In this document: piece after piece, positions 1 through 10,100 of the stretch
Layout of the letters: each line of letters opens with the position of its first letter
How positions within the stretch are numbered: the first letter of the stretch is position 1
Assembly (NCBI RefSeq): GCF_032854445.1
Contig: NC_088303.1
Span: 4,533,501-4,597,500, forward strand
Source: Liolophura sinensis
Taxonomy: Eukaryota; Mollusca; Polyplacophora; Chitonida; Chitonidae
Direction: 5' to 3'
Length of the DNA: 64,000 nucleotides
Position numbers and translations under genes: made by a program
Notes under the pieces: generated by a model
Database searches by the model: none
Seen by the model: the letters and a program-made list of their open reading frames with translations, nothing else
Told to the model about the DNA's origin: nothing

Positions 1-285
1 TCAAGTTTAAACACCAAAAGGAAAATAATAAGAAATAACAAGCTTTTGTCAGGAAAAAACATGATGACAAACCAAAATTATGATATGAAATATGCCCACT
101 GATAATAACTAAAAACTATTTTTTGCTGATTATTCTGAATGTAAAAAAAATGTACATGTAAGTCTGCAAACTGATTGAAAACCTACAAGCATGATGAGTG
201 TATTCCTGACAACACAATTACAGCATGTGCAACAATGCATGGCAATTAAAGGTATTGTTAGCAAAAAGATGTAATGACAATTTAC

Positions 286-977
286 CTTTTAAGCGATTCC
301 TGTAAAAACTCATAGTCTTGAGCTACAAGGTGCATGAGGTAGTTAAAGGAAGTCTGGACATCCAGAGCATCTTGAAAGCAGGTACGAGGTAAAGGACTTG
401 GGAACAGGGTAAATGGGGCATAATTCAATAACTCTGAGGAGTATGGTTCTTCTTTGGTTCTCATTAAAATTCCTGCAAAATGAATAAAAAAACTCAAATC
501 TTTGAAGACTTTTCAATGGAAGGCTACAAATTTTAATATGGATTTAATGAAGGTGACTTGATCTTGGTCTGAATAAAATCAAGGCTACAGTAACAAGGCA
601 TTCCTGCTACATATTCACACACACGAAAAAAACATTAAGAAGATGTAATTAGCAAAAATATTTGTTGGCATGCTCCACCCAGGAGCAGTAATGTATTTGG
701 CTCAATCGTTTTAATGTTAAAGGAAAATATCAAAAGCTGTTAAGACAATGTGTCATGTGATGACTTGTTTACACTTCATTTTATCACTGTTAATTACCTT
801 TGTGAGTTTTAATTGACACTCGATTAATCATTATATGTTATCGTGCAAACAAAAAGAGAAAGAAACTGACAGAATTACCATGACAGAGAGCAAAGTCTTT
901 CCCCTTGGCTGCTATCTCCTTAAGCTGGTCATCTGGTAAGGGTAAACTTACACCCTCATGTGCAATGGTTAATGAAC
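286..977 (-). CDS. GSS: Glutathione synthetase, 5' coding exons (partial gene)
   Basis: Glutathione synthetase is a cytosolic ATP-grasp enzyme that joins gamma-glutamylcysteine and glycine. Two minus-strand exons are visible. Exon 879-977 is preceded by a CTTCAG acceptor and followed by a GTAATT donor; it encodes a segment containing LPLPDDQLKEIAAKGKDFA. Exon 286-472 has a TTTGCAG acceptor and a GTAAAT donor; it encodes a segment with LMRTKEEPYSSE and YAPFTLFPSPLP. The junction closes in frame (phase 1). The order, spacing and YAPFTLFPS block match the N-terminal region of animal glutathione synthetase. The exon with the start codon was not identified; it should lie above 977, and the first seen exon begins with the last two bases of a codon. 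The rest of the gene, including the ATP-grasp region, lies left of the window. Confidence 0.9.
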
Positions 978-3900
978 CTGAAGAGAACAGGAGGTAGCTG
1001 TTAATAACTATTTCAATTTCATGTTTAATCAGCAAAATCAGGAGAAGCTAATGTACCTGAACAGTAATATATGTACAAGATTTTTCCAAGACTAGACTAT
1101 AATGGCTGTAAGCTTCACAGAGAATCTGTAATACACCAGGTTTCAAATCATGTATTACGCGCTGCCTAAATAGGTTTATTCTGTTAACATGTTCAAATGT
1201 TCATGACAAAATGCAAAAAATCACAAGGATAATGGAGTATTTCGTCAAAAAACTCGTCTATCGACAGCTGGACATTGGGACTGATGAGTTTGTGTGTGTA
1301 TTTCTTTTTTGTTTGTTTTTTTCTTGTTTGTTTTTGTTTTTTTTGCTTTGTGCTTTCATATGGCTATGTAATGTGTTTTGCTCTCCTTTCTGGTTTGTTT
1401 AACATGGGAACAGGCTGACTCTCCACCCAATCGCACGCTTTATTCGACCAGCCTGTTATACGAAAACTGGGATTTCATCAATATCGTCCATTGTGTGTCG
1501 CTCAAATCATGTACCAAGTAAAATGGGGAGATGTGTATAAAAACTTCCTCAGAAGATCCATTATACACCTAAGAATTTACAACCGGGTTTTATAATGGCT
1601 AATTTCAAAGACTGTCATGGAAACAGTTAAGTTGAATCAGAGTTAAACCTTGGTCCCGTTTCACTTTCGACCCCATTTCCACGCTTGGCTAAAGCTGTAC
1701 ACAAACAACAGTAGCCGATTACGCCAGACCACAAAACCCACAGCGACCATGTTACGCGCCCCAACTAAGGCTGAGTAAAAAAATAGGATTAACGAACCCC
1801 TAACGCAGAGCGACACATAGCCAATATAGTAAATCGTGCGTACACGCCTAGGCCCAGAATGCCTATGCAATGTTTCACGAAAACGCTGTCATCTTCACAC
1901 TACTTTTCCACTTGTGACACACAGATTTCATCTGCAGAGGTAAGTCAAGGTGTATCTGTTGGTCTAGGACGAACTGCATGTAAGACTATTGTATTTTTTT
2001 TATTTTATTTTTTTTTCTACCTAATAAACTAAATGTAGGCTGTAGATGTAATGTCATATATTCAATATTGTAGGTTTATAGTGATGGAAAAACGCGCTTA
2101 ATAGAAAAAAAAACACAATTTAAAACTTAAATGTACCAAAACATGCATGTACTAAAACACGCATAAAAACTGGATTAAGTTTTTAAAATCCCCATTGCTC
2201 AATAGATTTTATTTTAATAAGATACTACTGCACCTCCTTACAGTCAATCTATAGATGTTTGTGGTACTAAATATTAATAACTAGAACTTAAAATTAACTT
2301 GCTTGGATAACAGGTGTCCTGGGGGAGTATAGATCGAGGCTTTGGATCTAAGCCAGATCAGTCATAGTCTGGAGTTATATATTCTTGTATAGACTACAGG
2401 TTGCCGAGGGTGATCTGAAAAAATGACCTCGGGCACGATAGAGGAAAGCTACGACAGAGAAAATTTAAGTGGGAAGCTATACATGTATAATTTTTCTCCT
2501 GGCAGGGGGGAAGGAAATAAAACAGCTGATTCTGAGCATTGTTTCGACTGTCAATTAAACCCTAGACCACTGAGGTTGTGAGTTCGAATCCAGCTCGGGT
2601 GGTTGTAACGTATCACACATGACCTAGGGCGCCATTTTTGTCTGGGCATGTACACTGGTAAATTCCGTCCACCTATAAACCTGATATAAAAATGCATGTG
2701 TATACATTGATAAACAACAATCAGATCATCAGTTAATTAGACCTAAATAAATACTGGTCAAATCAAACGTACACGCTGTGTTCCCACGGCCCATCTCTTT
2801 TGGGTTCTGTCTCACAGCAGACAGTGAAGTATAGGGCATACAGGCCAGCGATTACGTCACAGCATGGTTCAGTAGCAGGTACATTTAATGCATGCTGTGG
2901 GGTGTGGATGGGATATCATGTTTTATAGAATACCATTTGACCGAGTATTGACCGAGTATAATAATTTAATTTATTGGTGGTATGGACTGGGGAGTTTCTA
3001 CCCAAAATTGTGTGTTTTAAAAAAACACCAGCATGGCATACAAGCTAGGAGAATTGAATGAGCATCCTTTATGTAAGTCTCTATGCGGTGTTGAACATCA
3101 CTGCGGCCTGTATGTCCTATCCTTGTGGGCCAACCAGTGGCTTTGGTGTTTTTAGTGTTGTGTGAGAATCTGGGTAGATTTTTGCTGCAGTGAATATACA
3201 GTACTGAGGAACTGTGGAGACTTGTAATATGAATGTAGGGTTACAGCAATCGGAAAGTCCGTGTCCGCTTGATGAACGTATTGTAGTAGCACCCGGCGAT
3301 CTGCACGCACCGACCGTCTGAAATGCTGTATGAGTGACTTCCCCCAAGGCTTATATTCCAACAGAATCAGTTCCTACCTTCAGGTATGTAAGTATGTGAA
3401 TTTCGTGTAGTCTCATGCGTAAGATCATAGTTTACCTTTGTATATCAAGAGTTGCATGTATTTCGTAAAAAACGTACAATTCATAATCACGTCGATCACA
3501 CTGGGCATGCGATGGGATACTATCGAGCGCGATTTTATTATTGTTTACGTTCAGCATTTGGTGGGGAAAAAAACATGTCAGTTAAAAGTGACTTCAGTAA
3601 TGAAATTAATGGTTTCCTTCAGTTAGCAGGCGGAAATGTTACTGTATTGTTTCACGAATTTAAATATGTTCGCTGATAACATAAATGTGTCGAAAATATG
3701 CTGTTTGACAGTACAACGTTTATTAATTTAACGACAATTTGCCTATGTGAAACAGTTAAGCGACCGTTTGGTTATTTCGAAGACTAGCGGTATTGTGAAT
3801 GTAAATGTAAGTAGCAGTAATGTCGATTATGAAAGACCAGTATTGCCACACAGTTATTACATAAAGTAGAGCATAACTATGGAAGCTCGACAGTACCATA

Positions 3901-4059
3901 TTGTTATTACATTAAGTCAAGTTGTAAAATATGGAAGCTTAACTGTAACATCACACTAATTGTACTGGTATACACGCACTCACTGTCTGAAATGTTGCAC
4001 CGTAAGGGTGCCTCCACCTAAAGTTTTGTTTAACGGAATAAATTCCTCCTTGCAGGTAA
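978..4059. other. GSS 5' side and intergenic DNA
   Basis: No supported exon was found here. It should contain the GSS start exon and promoter (minus strand), but no ATG followed by a donor of the right phase stood out. It includes T-rich runs near 1305-1345 and 1990-2015, a tRNA-like repeat near 2550-2740, and a diverged local duplication around 3830-3955. Short ORFs here look like chance. Confidence 0.4.
2550..2740 (+). repeat. Probable tRNA-derived SINE fragment
   Basis: A B-box-like GAGTTCGAATCC lies at about 2580, after a weak A-box-like region, followed by non-tRNA sequence. This is SINE architecture rather than a tRNA gene, because no 3' acceptor stem pairs. The family was not identified. 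Confidence 0.35.
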
Positions 4060-4062
4060 TTG

Positions 4063-4583
4063 CATGTCCGTAATGTCCGTAATATCCTTAATATCCTGCA
4101 TGTCCCGAATGTACTGCATGTCATGAATGTCCTGCATGTCTTACATGTCCTGAATATCCTGGATGTCCTGAATGTCCGTAATGTCCTGAATGTCCTGCAT
4201 GTCTTACATGTCCTGAATGTCCTGGATGTCCGTTATGTCCTGAATGTCCTGCATGTCTTACATGTCCTGAATGTCCTGGATGTCCGTTATGTCCTGAATG
4301 TCTGTAATGACCTGAATGTCCGCTTTTTGTCCTGAATGTCCGTAAAGTCCTGAATGTCTGCATGCCCTGCATGTCCCGCATGTCCTTGATGTTCTGGAAG
4401 TCCTTAATGTCCCGTATGTCTCGCACGTCCTGAATGTCCTGCATGTCCTGTATGTCCATAATGCCCTGCATGCCCTGCATGTCCTTCATGACCTGCATGT
4501 CCCGAATGTCCAGTATGTCCTGGATGTCCTGCATGCCCCGCGTGTCCTGAATGTCCCGCATCTCCCGCATGTCCGTAATGATT
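4063..4583. repeat. 9-bp minisatellite, TGTCCTGAA/TGTCCTGCA type
   Basis: About 520 bp of imperfect 9-bp units (TGTCCTGAA, TGTCCTGCA, TGTCCGTAA, TGTCTTACA). Because 9 is divisible by 3, it gives long low-complexity reading frames on both strands. There is no other sign of coding. Confidence 0.9.
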
Positions 4584-5429
4584 AATATTCATTGTTTATT
4601 TTATCATGTTCGTTGTTAGAATATATTCTGTTATTGTAGGAAATTATTCTGTTGATTAGCACACATCTATTATTAATTCAGCACAAACATTGTATTCAGA
4701 CATTGATACATCGGATTTCATTTGGGTATCGACGGACGTAAACTGTTTAGATACTGACGCCAGTTAGATGACATCAGTGCTTTCTTGGTTATCGACTCAC
4801 TGCCAACATTTCTACACTGTTAAGGGATACATGTAACGCTTTGGCTTGTTTCTTAATACGGAGTATATGATGTGGCCTAACATATAAAAATATACAAATA
4901 GGCTTTCAGCTTTCTTCTTGCTACGTAAAATTCCCCTAATGTCGCAGAGGACAGTCCGGAAATTAAAGTGCTACTAGTACTGCAGTGAAAATGCCATCAT
5001 GACAAATTCACTAATAACGGAGGTAACTACACACATTCATAACAGAAATGTAAAAGTAATACGAATATGAGCTGTTTTGGTAACGTACGTACGGCATTTT
5101 AAACGGCCGAACATAGCGGATCTCACCCACATACCGTGATGTGGATCGCGTGACGTCAAGCGACCTCTATAAAGCTCTTCAAAAATGGAGCACGTGCTGG
5201 TGACACCTCTGGATTTTGACGCGGCATAACTCGCCTTATTGCCCATAAAATGTCATAAAACCAGTGATGTTCCTCTACACTGAAAGATTGCGAGCTTACA
5301 CCTGTGCGGCGTACTACGTACTGGTAAAGAAAGCCACCAGTATCGGTCAATACATAGATTTCGTCAGCGTACATATATTTTCCAAACGAGATGAAATAAC
5401 TTTAGCCGTTTCTATGGCCTTTGTCATAT

Positions 5430-5835
5430 GCGGTGTTGCAGGCCTGAAGGGCTAGCGTGCGGTGTTGCAGGCCTGAAGGGCTAGCGTGCGGTGTTGCAGG
5501 CCTGAAGGGCTAGCGTGCGGTGTTGCAGGCCTGAAGGGCTAGCGTGCGGTGTTGCAGGCCTGAAGGGCTAGCGTGCGGTGTTGCAGGCCTGAAGGGCTAG
5601 CGTGCGGTGTTGCAGGCCTGAAGGGCTAGCGTGCGGTGTTGCAGGCCTGAAGGGCTAGCGTGCGGTGTTGCAGGCCTGAAGGGCTAGCGTGCGGTGTTGC
5701 AGGCCTGAAGGGCTAGCGTGCGGTGTTGCAGGCCTGAAGGGCTAGCGTGCGGTGTTGCAGGCCTGAAGGGCTAGCGTGCGGTGTTGCAGGCCTGAAGGGC
5801 TAGCGTGCGGTGTTGCAGGCCTGAAGGGCTAGCGT
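5430..5835. repeat. 29-bp tandem array, about 14 nearly identical copies
   Basis: The unit contains GCGGTGTTGCAGGCCTGA followed by AGGGCTAGCGT. The copies appear identical apart from the edges, which suggests recent expansion or homogenisation. The unit carries the palindromes AGGCCT and GCTAGC and is clearly GC-richer than the flanks. Repeats abut with no spacers, so this is not a CRISPR array. Confidence 0.95.
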
Positions 5836-7165
5836 TCCATATCTCATTCCTGTCATTCTTATGCTTTTCTATGTACTTTTTTAGCGCGTCGTCGCTGGCC
5901 TCCACTGTTGACTATATAGTTAACCATCTCAGATGTCGACTTGTGACCAAAATTAACGAGTGCAAACGGCTTTTTGGGCAAATCTCAAAATTGACAAACT
6001 TTTTAAAAAAATCAACTCTTTAATCTACTCACTTCAAAAAGCATGTACCAAAGTTTTATTGTTTGATGACATGTATTTTCGCTGAACTAGAACTGTCAGT
6101 GGCCTGCTGTGGGGACGTCAGAAGTGATAGCTTTCAAAACGACTCTGTTGGAGGCAGAGGCGCGAATTGAATCCCTAACCTAGTCCCGCGTTCCAAATGT
6201 GTTCATCGAAGATGTCATTTCCGAATATTTCCCACCTCTGACGGGAAATATGCATAATATTGAATAGTTATGAAGAAGAAATATAAAATATGCAAAAATT
6301 AAGCACCATCATCGTTTTCCATGCTATGGAAACATTGGTTCTGCATGATTATGTTTGTCGTTTGATACATTTCAGAATCGTTAATCGTTAGTTCGTAATG
6401 ATTTGTAAGTATTCATAAAAGCTTCGTAAATTTTCACGAAGCTGTGGGTTGCAATTTCCAAAGGTAACGTAATCATTCATGTCGTAGAGGTTCTTCGATT
6501 AAGGCAGAATAGATACTTTCGAATGGTTACGAATTTACGATAAACTTACGATGGTCCCAGTTATCATATATATCTTGTTCGCCCTTTTTTGTGAACGGGG
6601 CTATAGTAGAGCTTACTACTACCATTCCGGTTAAGTGACTATATGAAGGCTCACCAACACTTTATTATGCACCAGAATTCTCCAGTGAATACGGTTCACT
6701 ACGATACGAAAAATAACTATTTCCCTGGACGGTGTTTTGATGTTTTTCCATCTGATATATACTTTTAGTGTCTCTATGCCTTTGGGGATATCCACGATTG
6801 TTCAAGATGTTCATTTATTTATTTGATAAGTGTTTTGCGCTGTACTCTAGAATATTTTAGTTATACGACGCCGGTCAGCATTATGGTGGGAGAAAAGTGG
6901 ACAGAACCCGGGGGAACCCACGACCATTCGCAGGTTTCCCACAAACGGCCGGAGCGCAAGCCACCATGAGCTCGACTTGTCCAAGGTATTCTATTAACTG
7001 TTTATGTTGTGTCAAACAATCACGACACAGGCTTTATGAACATAAAATATAAAAAAAAGTCAACAGACCGTGTTCACATCATACCATGGAAATTTTAATG
7101 AACATCGAGGACATGCATTTTCTGTAACATATTAATATTCTCAGTAATTGGAGCATATATTTAAG
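5836..7165. other. Intergenic DNA between the SH3-like gene 3' end and the 29-bp array
   Basis: Apart from one SINE at 6811-6982, no exon, RNA gene or array was recognised. It contains the untranslated 3' side of the minus-strand gene that ends at 7166. Confidence 0.4.
6811..6982 (-). mobile_element. SINE, 3' body (tRNA-headed molluscan type), degraded
   Basis: It carries the core found throughout the window (read on the minus strand): the AAATAAATAAA tail, the TTGAGTACGGCG-like block and the CACCATAATGCTGG-like block. The tRNA head is missing, and substitutions mark it as old. Confidence 0.8.
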
Positions 7166-10100
7166 TTAAGATATGGAATTGTTCCAGTCTACTACCGGAT
7201 AAATAGTGCATGTCCCTGGTCTGCTGGACATTCTGAGGAAGGGTAGAGAACTCCTCTGACTAGCTTCCATCTTGGTTTCACCTATGGGGTTCTCCGATGT
7301 CCCTCCACGGGTAAATCGCCGAGAAAGATTTCGTCTGAACAGTCTGAAAATCTGAAATGGTTCCTTCACTGGCTTTGGTATGACGTAATTGGCTGGGTAA
7401 TAACCAGTCTTTTGTTTGGAAAACCTGTGCCTCTTCATGGTCCCGTGAGCAAGGCCATTGTCGTCTACACCCCTTTTCTGAAAAATCAGCTGGCCTGAAA
7501 CAAACAAGATTCTTGTCTGCAGTAATGACGAAATTTATGTGTCATTATCAAATCAACAGTCACATCGATCATTTGGTGTATATACCTGCATTGCGTGGCC
7601 TTCGTTGCTCAGTTGGTCAGCGCGCTAGGGCAGGGTAATGACCCAGCTAAGAGCCTCTCATCAATGGGATCTCTGTGAGTTCAAGTCTAGCTCATGCTGG
7701 CTTCCCTGTGCGGTCGTACATGGGAAGGTCTCCCAGTAACCTGCGGATGGTCGTGGGTCTCTCCGGGCTCTGCCCGGTTTCCTCCCAGCATAATGCTGAC
7801 CGACGTCGTATGAGTGAAATATTTTTGAGTACGGCGTAAAATAAAACCAATGAAATAAATAAAGAAATACCTGCATTGGTCTAAAGTACATGTATTTGTC
7901 AGGGGTACCTAATACAGATTTGCCATGCATGCGCAGTGATGACATCTTTTATTCTTTGGCAGATGGTTTTTTCATGCTGCGGAAACAATTTAAATATTTT
8001 AAATTATGTTTGACAACTGTCTGTGTCCAACACATGTTTGTGTTCAGTGTCCATTCTGTCAATTCTGTGTGTCCATTAAACTGCGCTAAACCGGTGCGGT
8101 TTGTAGTCGACTTGTCAAATTCGACTACAACACGTGCTAACGTGCTATATTTCGGCTTAAACTATACAGCCTTCATCAGGAATATGAACCAAATTGGTAT
8201 TTACATGCATGCTTCTATACACCACAGATATCAACAAAGGATTAGGGGCCTCCGTGGCCGAGGGGATTAACAAAGGATCCACTATTTTCACTGCATGAAC
8301 CTTCACATTGCAAAATCATTGAACCCATGGGCCTCCAGTCAGTGCGGTAGCTGTGAGCTCGAGTCCATTCAGCCCATGCTGGCTTCCTCTCCGACCTGCG
8401 AATGGTTTTGGGTTTCCTCTAGGCTCTGCCCGGTTTCCTCCCACCATAATGCTGACCGCCTTCGTATAAGTGAAATATTCTTGAGTACGGCGTAAAACAG
8501 CAATGAAATGAATAAATACATCAACAAAAAATTTGTTAACACAAAGTGAAGGAAGCGTGAACAGACAATGAAGCCATGTAAACACCAGTCTGATTCATAC
8601 TCCTCAGGATGACTGCATAATAAGGTAAAATATGGATTCATGTTGATTTCAATATTCGTTTCTGTTGTTTTTTTTGTCGAAGTTCGAATTCGAATCCGGA
8701 CACTTTGAACATTATTTCATATATATCATTTTATATAATTCGACATAAATCGCACGATGTTAGCGCAACTTATGAAATAGAGCTTGCCCTATTTTCGTTA
8801 GCCTACAGACAAAGTGGACGAGTCGGTACTATACATTGCAGTATGTGAACGCGAGGTGACATGAACTTAAAATGTATGTTATCTGGGCCCATCACGTACC
8901 GTCTGTCACTTGTCTGTGTCCATTAATTGCATTTTATCAGCTGTCTGTGGCCATTACATACATTGTGCCAGCTGTCTGTTCCCATTACATACATTGTGTC
9001 ACCTATCTGTGGCCATTACATATATTGTGTCAGCTATCTGTGGCCATTACATACAATGTGTCAGCTGTCTATGGCCATTACAAACATTGTGCCAGCTGTC
9101 TGTGGCCATTACATACATTGTGCCAGCTGTCTGTGGCCATTACATACATTGTGCCAGCTGTCTGTGGCCATTACATACATTGTGCCAGCTGCCTGTGGCT
9201 ATTACATACATTGTGCCAGCTGTCTGTGGCCATTACATACATTGTGCCAGCTGTCTGTGGCCATTACATACATTGTGCCATCTGACTGTGGCCATTACAT
9301 ACACTTTGCCAGCTGTCTCTTCTCATTAATTACATTATAACAGCTCTCAGTGCATACATTGTGCAAGCTGTCTGACCTCATTACATACATTGTGCCAGCT
9401 GTCTGTTCCAATTTCTTACATTGCGCCAGCCGTCTTTTCTCATTTGATTTTCGAAAAATACTTTTACTCTAAAAATCTTTTTAGGTTATCAGCTACTATT
9501 GCTTCAAAGATTTTACTGAAAAAGGCAATACGAAAAAAGGTCTGTAATTACTAAAGTCATCCTTGCGCCCTGCTTTTAAAAATGGAACAGATTTTGGCGA
9601 CTTTTGAATTTTCTGGGAAAGTTTCCCTTTAAAACCACAAATTAATGAATAAGCCAAGGATACGGTCGCCAATTTCATCAATGGGAGCTGGTTTTCAAGC
9701 TCATAAATGTTTTAAGAACTTCTTCACGTGTACAAAAGCCTAGTGAAAGTTTGGTCGGTTGATTTGTAGAAGGTAAGTTCTGAAATAATTTGAGGCAAGC
9801 GAATGCTAGTTTAATGGGGGCGTATTGAAAACATGTCTTAAAACCATCTCCAATTTTTTCTGTATCAGTTACTTTAACACCATCAGTGATGAACGAGTTT
9901 GGTAGTTCCTTTTTACTTTTTGTTTCAATTAATTCGTTTATCAATTTTCACGTTCCTTTAATGTTATTTACTCTATTAAATTTCTGATCGAAATAATTCT
10001 TATTTTCTGCGCGATCAATGTGGTTCAGTTGATTTCTGTATTTCCTGTATATTTATATTTTATTTCTTTGTTGTTGCCCTTTAGGTGCTGTTTATACAAT

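Noticed and set aside
5430-5835. CRISPR-like look of the 29-bp repeat
   Set aside because: The repeats abut with no spacers and the window is eukaryotic.
7597-7660. tRNA gene
   Set aside because: A and B boxes are present but belong to a SINE head. There is no closed cloverleaf, and the same head recurs in many copies with SINE bodies.
8872-9340. Three overlapping plus ORFs of about 137-139 codons
   Set aside because: Product of the 31-bp repeat, whose period leaves all three frames open.
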